A DNA stretch of 64,000 nucleotides. Source: Flagellimonas aequoris. Its GTDB lineage: Bacteria > Bacteroidota > Bacteroidia > Flavobacteriales > Flavobacteriaceae. The notes beneath the pieces were generated by a model. The model had not been told where the DNA came from. It saw only the letters and a list, made by a program, of their open reading frames with translations, and searched no databases. Positions 42,901-49,932 of the stretch are shown here, piece by piece. The stretch lies in contig NZ_QXFJ01000007.1 in assembly GCF_003584165.1 (NCBI RefSeq), forward strand, positions 1 to 64,000, in the 5' to 3' direction. Made by a program: the position numbers and the translations under genes. How positions within the stretch are numbered: position 1 is the stretch's first letter; each line of letters opens with the position of its first letter.

Positions 42901-44399
42901 ACCATAGGTACGTAGGTAAGGCAGAGGATAATCGCCCCAAGTACGGCAAAACCAAAGGTAAATGCCATGGGACGGAACATCTTTCCTTCAACTCCAGTAA
43001 GGAAAAGGATCGGTGTAAATACGATAAGGATGATAAGCTGACCGAAAAAGGCAGAGTTCATCATCGTACTTCCAGATTCGTATGCCATTTCATCCATTTC
43101 GGCCTGACCTATCGCTGCTTTTGATTTTTTCATCCGTTGATGGATATGCAATACCATACCTTCCACAATGATTACCGCACCATCCACGATGATCCCAAAA
43201 TCGATGGCACCAAGGGACATTAAATTTGCCCATACGCCGAACTGTTTCATCAGGATAAATGCGAACAGTAATGATAACGGGATTACCGAAGCGGTAATCA
43301 ATCCGCCACGTAAACTCCCCAAGAGCAGTACAAGCACAAAGATCACAATCAATGAACCTTCAATCAAGTTCTTCTCTACCGTACTTGTGGTCCTGGCTAT
43401 AAGTTCGGCACGGCTTAAGAACGGTTCAATATAAACGCCCTCGGGAAGCGATTTCTGTATCTCGTCAATTCGTTTTTCTACATTATTGATCACATTACTT
43501 GGACTTTCTCCCTTTAACATCAAAATCTGACCTCCCACGGATTCGTGGCCATCTTGGGTAAACGCACCATAACGCACCTGGTTGCCATAGCCCACTTTTT
43601 CGGCGATATCCCGTACCAATACGGGAGTTCCGTTTTGGGTGGTAACCACTGTATTTTTCAAATCTTCAAGGCTACGGGCCAACCCCTCGCCACGGATAAA
43701 GTTGGCCTGATGGTTTTTTTCAATATAGGCACCGCCCGTGTTGGCGTTGTTTACTTTCAGGGCTTCAAAAACCTGATTCATTGTAATGCCAAAACTTTTT
43801 AGTTTATCAGGATTTATGGCAACTTCATATTGTTTCACATAGCCCCCAAAAGCATTGACCTCTACCACTCCAGGGACTAATGCCATTTGGCGTTTGACGA
43901 TCCAATCCTGAATGGTACGAAGCTCCATGGCATCGTATTTATCTTCGTAACCTTCTTTTACCTTTAGAGTGTATTGGAATATTTCGCCCAGACCCGTAGT
44001 AATGGGTGCCATAAAAGGCGTACCAAAACCTTCGGGAATTTCCCCGGCGACTTCGGTCAATTTTTCTTGCACCAATTGCCGGGGAAGATAGGTGCCTGCT
44101 TCGTCCTTAAAAACAATGGTAACCACGGACAGCCCAAAACGAGATACCGAACGCAGCTCGATAACGTCAGGAAGGTTGGCCATTGCCAATTCTACAGGAT
44201 AGGTAACAAATTGTTCAATATCCTCAGTACCTAAATTTGGGGCTACTGTAATAACCTGTACTTGGTTGTTGGTAATATCGGGGACAGAACCCAGATTTAT
44301 AGTGGCCATAGACCAAATGCCCGTACCTACCAGTGCCACTATGAAGAGCCCAATAATAAACTTGTTATTAATGGAAAATGAAATGATTTTGTTAATCAT
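39999..44399 (-). CDS. czcA: CzcA-type RND pump fused to its TolC-family channel
   Basis: A 1466-residue polypeptide. Residues 1 to about 1045 are an HME-RND pump. TM4 reads GAIDFGIIVDGAVIIVEG and supplies Asp400, Asp406 and Glu413, the full set of the Zn/Co/Cd class. After a basic link (ESRKERRNNGDNTGY) comes a signal-peptide-like segment (about 1060-1083, IIPVLLLVGGFLSSGNLSAQ) and then a complete TolC-family protein (1084-1466). Fusions of this sort occur in Bacteroidota. The internal signal segment suggests that the channel part is cut free after export. No stop or start codon lies at the joint. Confidence 0.92.
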   Translation of the reverse strand: MINKIISFSINNKFIIGLFIVALVGTGIWSMATINLGSVPDITNNQVQVITVAPNLGTEDIEQFVTYPVELAMANLPDVIELRSVSRFGLSVVTIVFKDEAGTYLPRQLVQEKLTEVAGEIPEGFGTPFMAPITTGLGEIFQYTLKVKEGYEDKYDAMELRTIQDWIVKRQMALVPGVVEVNAFGGYVKQYEVAINPDKLKSFGITMNQVFEALKVNNANTGGAYIEKNHQANFIRGEGLARSLEDLKNTVVTTQNGTPVLVRDIAEKVGYGNQVRYGAFTQDGHESVGGQILMLKGESPSNVINNVEKRIDEIQKSLPEGVYIEPFLSRAELIARTTSTVEKNLIEGSLIVIFVLVLLLGSLRGGLITASVIPLSLLFAFILMKQFGVWANLMSLGAIDFGIIVDGAVIIVEGMVLHIHQRMKKSKAAIGQAEMDEMAYESGSTMMNSAFFGQLIILIVFTPILFLTGVEGKMFRPMAFTFGFAVLGAIILCLTYVPMVSALFLKPAKNPDHWFAKFENSIDRFSDKIMAGLNKAYKPLLSFALRFKAGIVLGAVALLAIAGFIFSTMGGEFIPKLDEGDIAMQALIKPGSSLTESIEASKKLQNLVNEFPEVKTMISRIGVAEIPTDPMPMDIADSYIILEKDKSKWTSAESKEELIEKIKEKISVIPGVNFVFTQPVELRFNELLTGVREDVAIKIYGEDLDVLAEKAQEMAAIIQTVDGAGDVRAEATSGLPQMTVVYNRAKMAQYGVTIDKLNDYVSAAFAGESASVIFEGEKRFEVVIRLAEAYRKDINNLKNLYIDLPSGNQVPLKELADISYKPGPMQISRDNTYRRIYVGVNVRGRDVKSMVEEVQQKLDAQLKLPPGYYITYGGSFENLQRATDRLMIVVPIALFLIFILLYFALSSFSQSVMIYMAVPLAAIGGVFALWIRGMPFSISAGVGFIVLFGVAVLNGLVLINKFNDLKESGMTNLKDRIYEATHERLRPILLTATAAIMGFIPMAISTSGGAEVQRPLATVVIGGLITATFLTLVVVPVLYSWLESRKERRNNGDNTGYIKKSQAIIPVLLLVGGFLSSGNLSAQNNPIAQTLTLDEAIVMARENYPTLKEGQAFIDREQALKGTSFDLGSTFLYAGREDQGLNQGNLRTFGVQQGNIDLLSGFSKSRFYKERTKLGEKFYDLSEQQLLRDVMQAYYEIAYNKARLKLAERLDSIYADFESAAKLRYDSGETGKLAYISATSEYQQIQVLKQQSYDDIEIAKRALKQYLGIDGSIDTMDGPYGIINPISVVDTLDISNNPLLQFDLQNAAVGKANVKVEKSQFLPKFSLSYDNLKYNDVTGFNAYQAGISIPLWFLPQKNRVRAAKADAMVAENQYLTQKATTESLVSQLYKAQDKTLKSLRYYEEAALPLAEEQLTTAELANKEGEIDYISYITILNSAINIKINHLDFINQYNQQAIEIQYQLGNL

Positions 44400-44459
44400 A
44401 GTAAAAGTATTAATTCAGTTTAAACATCGCAATGCAATGAGATACAATGCGTTTATAAT

Positions 44460-44485
44460 GTGATGCTTATTTTGAAAAGCATCAC
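44460..44485. repeat. Perfect hairpin between the HYC-like gene and the pump gene
   Basis: GTGATGCTT (44460-44468) and AAGCATCAC (44477-44485) form a nine-base stem with an eight-base loop. It starts 33 bases beyond the stop of the upstream gene. There is no T-run on the minus strand side, so full termination is unlikely; partial termination or messenger stabilisation between the first gene and the pump is possible. Confidence 0.55.
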
Positions 44486-44517
44486 GTAAGGATATAGCTA
44501 TCCTTAAAAAAACTGAA

Positions 44518-44913
44518 TTATACTTTAGGTGGTTGGAAAAGCGATTCCAAATATCTGGAAGTGAAGTTTACTTTATATAAGTTAAACTGTTCTTTCCCTT
44601 CAAACTTTAATAGATTAATTAAAGCCGAATTGTTGTTCGCAATAATTAATACTAAAGGGTGGCAACATTGCTGATGGGAATGGATTGGTGTTTTCTGCTT
44701 ACCAGAGTCATTATGGTGCCTTTCAGCTTTTGCTACGTTACCAAAGTAATCTTCAACTACATATTCAAGGAAAGAGTCACCATAAACTTTATGGTCTTGG
44801 TAATGGATTAGGATGCTTGAAATTTCTTTAATGGGTCCACAAAAGTCCATATCAATACTAATTCCCTGAAAAAAGAATAATAGCGACATTGATATGGAAA
44901 AAAGTGTTTTCAT
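44518..44913 (-). CDS. HYC_CC_PP-like periplasmic protein, head of the Czc operon
   Basis: A protein of about 131 residues with a signal segment (MKTLFSISMSLLFFFQG). It has the family pattern in variant form: MDFCGPIKE in place of HYC, HSHQQCCHP for the CC motif and QPPKV at the C-terminus. The start is ATG at 44913; an upstream TTG is in frame but unlikely. It is the first gene before the CzcA-type fusion, just as the 19979 protein heads the copper operon. The His/Cys clusters may bind metal in the periplasm. Function unknown. Confidence 0.72.
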   Translation of the reverse strand: MKTLFSISMSLLFFFQGISIDMDFCGPIKEISSILIHYQDHKVYGDSFLEYVVEDYFGNVAKAERHHNDSGKQKTPIHSHQQCCHPLVLIIANNNSALINLLKFEGKEQFNLYKVNFTSRYLESLFQPPKV

Positions 44914-44922
44914 AAATTTCAA

Positions 44923-44930
44923 CAAAGGTA
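44923..44930 (-). promoter_or_regulatory. Bacteroidota-type -7 promoter element of the Czc operon
   Basis: Read on the minus strand, TACCTTTG fits TAnnTTTG, the -7 box of Bacteroidota sigma factors. It ends nine bases before the ATG at 44913, which would leave a very short leader. A TTG for the -33 region lies slightly farther than usual. The candidate operator at 44943 falls between the two boxes, where a repressor would block transcription. Confidence 0.45.
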
Positions 44931-44942
44931 AGAATTAATCGA

Positions 44943-44957
44943 TGCACAGGTTGTGCA
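44943..44957. promoter_or_regulatory. Candidate Fur-family operator C
   Basis: TGCACAGGTTGTGCA, a perfect six-base palindrome with a three-base centre, followed by AAA. It shares TGCA-N7-TGCA and the GTGCAAA right edge with sites A and B. It lies 30 bases upstream of the first ATG of the Czc operon. Confidence 0.52.
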
Positions 44958-45056
44958 AAAACTTGAAAGGCTGAAGAATTGGTAGTCTACGCTTTTGCGT
45001 CAAAACTTAAGAAATAACCTTTTTACCAATTCCAACTACCCTTGGGATACATCATG

Positions 45057-45086
45057 TTTCAATTCAGGATATTTCAATTCAGGATA
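45057..45086 (+). repeat. Two tandem 15-bp repeats
   Basis: TTTCAATTCAGGATA occurs twice in direct succession, and part of it (TCAGGATA) a third time to 45094. It lies downstream of the small gene at 45118. No coding role is seen. It may be slippage or a protein-binding site near the island end. Confidence 0.65.
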
Positions 45087-45117
45087 TCAGGATATAGGGT
45101 ATTTAGCAATGGTCTTC

Positions 45118-45411
45118 TCAATTGGAAAAGTCTAATCCCTTTCCCATATCCTTATTATTCTTGTTTGATTGAACAATGGCTATATTTTGTGGTTTTACAT
45201 TTGATTCCTGATGTCGGACATTTCCTTTATGTAGATTTTTATTTAGTTCGTTAGAGTATTGCATCATTCCTGCTTGCATAGCATTCATGTGATCGTCGGT
45301 TGACGCAACGTTTTTGAACATCGGAGTTGTTAGATTTAACTCTTTCGCCAATTCATAGCCAAGATTAAATGCTTTTTTATACTCCTCATCAATTTTAATA
45401 TTTTCTTCCAT
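45118..45411 (-). CDS. Small hypothetical protein near the integrase
   Basis: A 97-residue soluble protein: a helical first part (IDEEYKKAFNLGYELAKELNL), a middle with FKNVASTDDHMNAMQAGMMQY, and a Lys/Asn-rich tail. I do not recognise a family, but small proteins of this build often sit between an excisionase-like gene and cargo in Bacteroidota mobile elements. It starts two bases after the stop of the HTH gene, so both are one unit. Probably an element maintenance protein; uncertain. Confidence 0.6.
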   Translation of the reverse strand: MEENIKIDEEYKKAFNLGYELAKELNLTTPMFKNVASTDDHMNAMQAGMMQYSNELNKNLHKGNVRHQESNVKPQNIAIVQSNKNNKDMGKGLDFSN

Positions 45412-45413
45412 GG

Positions 45414-45683
45414 CTAAAAAGTTTCACGAACGTGCGCCTCAATATATTCATTAATAGAATCCCTATCATATAGAATTACTTTCTTTTGAGGTTGGGAAAA
45501 TCTGATTTTACCTTCGTCCCTAAGCTTTTGCAAAGTAGTGGTAGACTTTATTTTTAGATGGAACATTGCCTCTTCCCCATCGATCCATTTGTCAGGTTTA
45601 TCTTTTCTTTTGGATTCTACATGTTCGATTACCTTATCAAATAAGGCATAGAAAGCTTCTTCTTGTAGGCAAACTACTTGCAT
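45414..45683 (-). CDS. Excisionase-like helix-turn-helix protein
   Basis: An 89-residue DNA-binding protein with WIDGEEAMFHLKIKSTTTLQ (about 38-57), LRDEGKIRFSQPQKKVILYDRDSINEYI. This is the MerR-like HTH_17 arrangement used by excisionases and element regulators of Bacteroidota. It lies 135 bases from the integrase stop on the same strand and is likely its directionality factor. A role as transcription regulator of the element is the alternative. Confidence 0.78.
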   Translation of the reverse strand: MQVVCLQEEAFYALFDKVIEHVESKRKDKPDKWIDGEEAMFHLKIKSTTTLQKLRDEGKIRFSQPQKKVILYDRDSINEYIEAHVRETF

Positions 45684-45818
45684 TGTATTAATTCTTTGCC
45701 AAAATGGATTACCCCATTTTTTGGGTCTATTATCCCCGTAATTTAAAGATTTTCCGAAATCTGTTCCCCGTAAAGAAGTCCATCGGTCGATTTATTGGTT
45801 GTATGGAACTTTAGCGAT

Positions 45819-47027
45819 TTAGAAATTGATGACTTTTTCCAAAGCGTCATCAGTTTCTTTGTGCATAAAATTCGATTGATAATTAACCGTAGTTGTAATC
45901 GAAGAATGGCGATACAATTTTTGGAGCATTTGAATAGGTATTTTATCACCGGAAATATTTCCAAAACTATGCCGCGCAATATGCATAGATATCTTCTTCT
46001 CAATACCAAGCTTTTCGCCGACAATTTCCAATCGACGGTTTAGATTACGGGTAATGGTCTTAACTCTGGTTGCCACCCTTTTCTCATCTTTCAAATCGGT
46101 ACCTTTTAAAAAAGGAAAAACTAAATCATCCTTTCCTGTCTTCTGAGCAGCAAAATATGCTAGTATTTCTTTGGCCTTATCTGGAACGACCAATGAGACA
46201 AGTTTTCTGTTCTTCCCCATACGATAATATAAACGACCATCTTTAAAATCTTTCCATTTTAGCTTTATGAGATCGGCGACACGAACACCTGCAAAGTAAA
46301 AACTAGTTAGCCAAGCGTAGACGGCATGAAGTTGTGCTTTTGTTAAATTATTAGCCGTTTCAAGCAATAGAACCTCTTCCCTATTCAATCCAATCTTTTC
46401 GCTTTCGGGAAATTTGATCTGTATTTTACCTTTACCAAATGGATAATTGCCATCATCTACATGATATTCCTTTCTGGCAAAATTATAGATGGTTCGAATA
46501 AGCATTAGGTAATTTATCGCAGTCCTTTCAGCAACCTTTCTATCATACAAGAGATATGCTTTGAAATCCTTTAACAGAGTAACGTCCAGATCCGTAAAAA
46601 AAAGTTTTTTACGCCCTAAAAATGTTTTGAAAATGTCTAGTCTTTTTTCTTGATTGTAGTGCTGATTGAATTTCTTTCGTTTTAAGAGATTGGACAAAAA
46701 CAGCTTACTAGCTTCAAAAAAATCCATTTTGGTTTTTCCAATAATCTTTTTCTTTATTTTTTTTGCGGATTGGGAATTGTTTTGATTTTCATTGTCAATT
46801 AATCTGTCGTTTGCTTCTGCTATCTTCTTTGCGACTAAACTATTTAGACGTTTTGAATTGGGATGAGATTTTTTAACGCGTTTAAATTTATCATCCCAAA
46901 ATTTGCTTTCAATATACTGTCCAGTGAATAAATATGACGACCTTCTATCTTTGGTAATTCGAATAGCGATTGGAAAAAGGCCAGCGCTATTTGGTTTTTT
47001 CATTAAAAATGATTGTATAGTAGCCAT
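45819..47027 (-). CDS. int: Tyrosine recombinase (integrase) of the island
   Basis: A 402-residue phage-type integrase. An arm-binding domain (about 1-90) and SAM-like core-binding domain (about 105-205) precede the catalytic domain. The catalytic Arg is in FAGVRVADLIKL, HxxR in HIARHSFGN, and the nucleophile Tyr in HSSITTTVNYQS. The start is ATG at 47027 (MATIQSFL); a TTG three codons upstream is less likely. It reads away from the tRNA half at 47202, only 175 bases off, the usual layout for a tRNA-integrating element. It is not of the IntI (integron) type by position and neighbours. Confidence 0.93.
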   Translation of the reverse strand: MATIQSFLMKKPNSAGLFPIAIRITKDRRSSYLFTGQYIESKFWDDKFKRVKKSHPNSKRLNSLVAKKIAEANDRLIDNENQNNSQSAKKIKKKIIGKTKMDFFEASKLFLSNLLKRKKFNQHYNQEKRLDIFKTFLGRKKLFFTDLDVTLLKDFKAYLLYDRKVAERTAINYLMLIRTIYNFARKEYHVDDGNYPFGKGKIQIKFPESEKIGLNREEVLLLETANNLTKAQLHAVYAWLTSFYFAGVRVADLIKLKWKDFKDGRLYYRMGKNRKLVSLVVPDKAKEILAYFAAQKTGKDDLVFPFLKGTDLKDEKRVATRVKTITRNLNRRLEIVGEKLGIEKKISMHIARHSFGNISGDKIPIQMLQKLYRHSSITTTVNYQSNFMHKETDDALEKVINF

Positions 47028-47041
47028 AAACCCCAATTTTA

Positions 47042-47084
47042 TTACCTAAAGATACAAATTTTAGGTAAAACATAGGTAAAACAT
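47042..47084. repeat. AGGTAAAA repeats between integrase and att site
   Basis: TTACCTAAA (47042-47050) and TTTAGGTAA (47060-47068) form a nine-base inverted repeat, and AGGTAAAACAT occurs twice in exact tandem (47063-47073, 47074-47084). Iterated short sites next to att are typical of integrase arm-binding sites; the set also overlaps the integrase promoter region and could give autoregulation. Confidence 0.6.
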
Positions 47085-47201
47085 TTGGTGGTTTTTCTTG
47101 AATTTTTATGGCTTTATTGAGCAAATAGAAATAGTCAAATAACTCATAAACAATTGATTATCAATTCATATTAGACCAAATGGGTTCAAATGTCTCAGGA
47201 T

Positions 47202-47242
47202 TCATAACCCGGAGGCCGGGGGTTCAAGTCCCCCTCTCGCTA
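47202..47242 (+). tRNA. 3' half of a tRNA-Met (CAT) gene, island attachment site
   Basis: From the anticodon loop onward the sequence fits a tRNA: CAT anticodon at 47203-47205, anticodon stem CCCGG, T-stem GGGGG/CCCCC around the loop TTCAAGT, then acceptor strand TCTCGCT and A (47242). CCA is not encoded. The bases left of 47202 do not pair with the anticodon stem or form a D-arm, so only the 3' half is present. The ATAACCC context resembles initiator tRNA, but initiator or elongator type is open. It marks the right end of the island. Confidence 0.85.
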
Positions 47243-47250
47243 CAGAAAAA

Positions 47251-47276
47251 GACCATCAAATTGATGGTCTTTTTTT
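47251..47276 (+). terminator. Rho-independent terminator after the tRNA half
   Basis: GACCATCA (47251-47258) pairs fully with TGATGGTC (47262-47269) over a three-base loop, followed by seven T. It lies eight bases after the tRNA end and would have ended the original tRNA transcript. Confidence 0.9.
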
Positions 47277-47324
47277 ATTGTTCCTAGTCCAACCAACAGG
47301 TTTTACCCCTAAATTTAGGGTACC

Positions 47325-49247
47325 ATGAAAAATACCATTTCTGAACGCGTAGCGGACTTCCTAAAAAACTACCCTCCCTTCAATGCATTGGATCCTAAGC
47401 AATTGGACCTGCTTTCCCTCCAGGTGACCATTATCCATAAGGAAAGTAACAGCGTGGTCTTTACTGAAAAGGAAGAGCCCCATGCCTATTTTTATGTGGT
47501 GAACAAAGGCGCCATAGCGCTTACCAAAAAGGGTTCAAGCCAAATTCTAGACATTTGTGATGAAGGGGATGTTTTTGGGCTGCGCCCCCTACTGGCCCAG
47601 GAAAGCTATAAATTGGAAGCCAAAGCCTATGAAGAGACCATTCTTTACGCGGTGCCTATCAAGGATTTTAAACCCTTGGCCTTGGAGAACAAGAGGGTCG
47701 GGAATTTTTTGATCGAAAGCTTTGCTTCCAATACCCGAAACCCCTATTCCATAAAACACCGGGGCAAACTTTATGGGGTGACGGCCAATACTAGCGATAA
47801 CAATCCTAGTACTAAAATATTGGACCTTCAACCGGTTCGGTACTCCACTGATTTGGTTACCTGTACCGAAGGGACCAAGATCAAGACCGTGGCAACGACC
47901 ATGGCCAAGCATAACGTGAGTAGCATTTTAGTAATGAATGGCGATTTACCCTTGGGAATCATCACGGATAAAGACCTTAGACAAAAAGTGGCGACGGGGA
48001 ATTTTCCCATTACCGGAAGTGCCAAATCCATCATGTCGTCTCCCGTCATTACTTATCCCAAGGAGTTGACCGTGGCCCAAGCACAAATGGCCATGATGAA
48101 AAGTAACATCAGCCATCTAGTCCTTACCGAAGACGGCACTACCGATGCCAAAGCTGTTGGCATCCTCTCCAAACACGATGTGATGTTGGCCTTGGGCAAC
48201 AACCCTGCTGTATTGCTTCGCGCCATCAAAAGAGCTACGGACTCCAAAAGGCTGCGCAGTATCAGGCATGGCATCATGACATTGTTACAAGGATATTTGG
48301 AACAGAATATCCCCATTGGCCTGGTGTCCAAGATCATTTCCGAACTCAATGATGCCTCTACCAAGCGCATAATTGAAATCACTTTGGATTCCATGGAAAA
48401 AAAGCCTCCTGTGGATTTTACCTGGCTTACCATGGGAAGTCAAGGTCGAGGGGAACAACTGTTGAATACCGATCAGGACAATGCCATTCTTTTTGAGGAT
48501 GTCCCAGAAGAAAATCTAGAGGAGACACGAGCTTATTTTTTACAATTGGGCTCTCAAATTTCCAAGGAGTTGAATACCGTTGGTTTTGAGTACTGCCCTG
48601 CGGAGATGATGGCTTCCAACCCTTCGTGGTGCCATAGTCTCAGTGAGTGGAAACATGTTACCTCACATTGGATCAACAATCCCGGCCCGGAGGAAATTCT
48701 GCTTTCTTCTATCTTTTTTGACTATAATGTGACCTACGGCAGCAAAGCCTTGGCCGATGAACTGTCCCATAGCATTTTTGACCATGCCAACCACTATCCA
48801 CAATTTTTGACGCACTTGGCCAGTGGTGCCATGCAAAACCCATCGCCATCAGGGTTCTTTAGGGATTTTTTGGTGGAACAGGATGGGGAGCACAAGGATT
48901 TTTTCGACCTAAAACTTCGGGCCTTGATGCCCATTATTGATGCGGCAAGGGTTCTTATCCTCTCCCACTCCATAAAGTCCATCAACAATACGGCAGAGCG
49001 GTACGAGAAATTGGCTGAATTGGAACCCAATAACCGTGAACTCTTTTTGGCGTGTTCGTATGCCAGTAAGGCCTTATTGAAATTTAGGACCCGCCAAGGG
49101 CTGCTGCACAACGATTCGGGGAGGTTCATAGCTTTGGACCAATTGAACAAGGAAGAAAAAATAAAACTGAAGCGGACCTTCAAAACCATTAAGGAAATCC
49201 AATCCCTTATTGAAGTTCGGTTCCAAGTTAAAAACCTGCTGCGCTGA
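47325..49247 (+). CDS. Cyclic-nucleotide/CBS/DUF294 putative nucleotidyltransferase
   Basis: A 640-residue cytoplasmic protein. A cNMP-binding-like domain (about 15-135) is followed by two CBS motifs (about 170-290), a DUF294 nucleotidyltransferase domain with GSQGRGEQLLNTDQDNAI (about 370-390; Gly-Ser and Asp-x-Asp as in GlnE/GlnD) and the DUF294 C-terminal helical part. It probably modifies or senses a partner in response to adenine nucleotides. The exonuclease gene overlaps its stop, and the symporter, kinase and acs genes lie nearby; this association is common and suggests acetate control. Confidence 0.9.
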   Translation: MKNTISERVADFLKNYPPFNALDPKQLDLLSLQVTIIHKESNSVVFTEKEEPHAYFYVVNKGAIALTKKGSSQILDICDEGDVFGLRPLLAQESYKLEAKAYEETILYAVPIKDFKPLALENKRVGNFLIESFASNTRNPYSIKHRGKLYGVTANTSDNNPSTKILDLQPVRYSTDLVTCTEGTKIKTVATTMAKHNVSSILVMNGDLPLGIITDKDLRQKVATGNFPITGSAKSIMSSPVITYPKELTVAQAQMAMMKSNISHLVLTEDGTTDAKAVGILSKHDVMLALGNNPAVLLRAIKRATDSKRLRSIRHGIMTLLQGYLEQNIPIGLVSKIISELNDASTKRIIEITLDSMEKKPPVDFTWLTMGSQGRGEQLLNTDQDNAILFEDVPEENLEETRAYFLQLGSQISKELNTVGFEYCPAEMMASNPSWCHSLSEWKHVTSHWINNPGPEEILLSSIFFDYNVTYGSKALADELSHSIFDHANHYPQFLTHLASGAMQNPSPSGFFRDFLVEQDGEHKDFFDLKLRALMPIIDAARVLILSHSIKSINNTAERYEKLAELEPNNRELFLACSYASKALLKFRTRQGLLHNDSGRFIALDQLNKEEKIKLKRTFKTIKEIQSLIEVRFQVKNLLR

Positions 49248-49924
49248 TGTGGTTTTTCTCCAAAAAGAAACAACTGGGGTTTCCTGATTTTTGGTGGGCC
49301 TACGAGGAGCACTTCAAACATCCGTTGCCTGAGCTGATCAAGGACAATACCTTCATCGTATTCGATACGGAAACCACTGGTTTTAATTTGACCCGAGATC
49401 GAATGCTTTGCATTGGGGCCTTAAAACTAAAGGACAACAATATTGTGGTAAAAGACAGTTTTGAGGTCTACATAGAACAAGAACATTACGATGTGGAAAG
49501 TGCCGAGATACATGGCATTTTAAAAAAGAGTAAAAGGGAACGGATATCCGAATTGGATGCACTCAAGCAGTTTTTGGTCTATGTTGAAAACCATGTGTTG
49601 GTGGGGCACCATGTCATGTTCGATGTGAACATGATCAATGCCGCTTTGAAAAGAAACGGCCTTCCCAAATTGAAAAACGAAAATTTGGATACCGAATCCC
49701 TGTACGAGCGAACTTTATTGATTTCTACCGTTGTTCAAAAGAAGGATCGCTATACGCTGGATGATCTGGCCAAAAAATTCAGCATCTCCAGGAAGGATCG
49801 GCATACCGCCTTGGGAGATGCATTTATCACCGCTATTGCTTTTCTAAGAACCGTTGAAAAATTGAAGCCCAAAAAATTAAAGGACCTTATCCGAAAACAA
49901 GGCCCTTTACGATTTGGTCTATAA
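49247..49924 (+). CDS. DEDDh 3'-5' exonuclease (DnaQ-like)
   Basis: A 225-residue exonuclease: FIVFDTETTGFNLTRDRM (Exo I, Asp and Glu), VGHHVMFDVNMINAAL (Exo II) and HTALGDAFITAIAF (Exo III with His and Asp). Family members proofread or degrade DNA or RNA from 3' ends. It overlaps the DUF294 gene (TGATG) and pairs with it in many genomes near acetate genes, though its role there is unclear. It converges with acs, leaving eight bases between the stop codons. Confidence 0.9.
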   Translation: MWFFSKKKQLGFPDFWWAYEEHFKHPLPELIKDNTFIVFDTETTGFNLTRDRMLCIGALKLKDNNIVVKDSFEVYIEQEHYDVESAEIHGILKKSKRERISELDALKQFLVYVENHVLVGHHVMFDVNMINAALKRNGLPKLKNENLDTESLYERTLLISTVVQKKDRYTLDDLAKKFSISRKDRHTALGDAFITAIAFLRTVEKLKPKKLKDLIRKQGPLRFGL

Positions 49925-49932
49925 AATTGGAT

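Larger units (their letters stand above)
1..47201. mobile_element. Metal-resistance genomic island (right part of an integrated element)
   Basis: The region left of 47202 is bounded on the right by a tyrosine integrase and the 3' half of a tRNA-Met gene, the usual scar of tRNA-directed integration. Inside are nearly only minus-strand metal transport genes, an IS21 copy, cassette-like units and gene remnants, whereas conserved chromosomal genes start at 47325. The left boundary is outside the window. No conjugation genes are visible, so whether this is an ICE, an integrated plasmid or a non-mobile island cannot be decided. The end at 47201 follows from where tRNA similarity begins. Confidence 0.72.

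Noticed and set aside
44460..44485. Rho-independent terminator after the HYC-like gene
   Set aside because: The stem is perfect but no T-run follows on the minus strand, and the pump gene probably depends on the same transcript.
45057..45094. CRISPR or longer tandem array
   Set aside because: Only two and a half head-to-tail units without spacers; no cas gene is present in the window.
45042..45254. Plus-strand ORF near the integrase
   Set aside because: Its reading frame runs through the tandem 15-bp repeats and over the opposite-strand gene at 45118; composition is not protein-like.
45819..47027. Integrase as the recombinase of the cassette-like units
   Set aside because: It lies 40 kb away beside a tRNA half-site and has an arm-binding N-terminal domain; both fit the island's own integration, and no IntI-specific neighbourhood is present.
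47161..47242. Complete tRNA gene
   Set aside because: Bases left of 47202 do not form an anticodon stem, D-arm or acceptor strand.
47304..47320. Palindrome CCCTAAATTTAGGG as an operator
   Set aside because: It is a single AT-rich palindrome just before the DUF294 start with no second copy seen; kept as an observation only.
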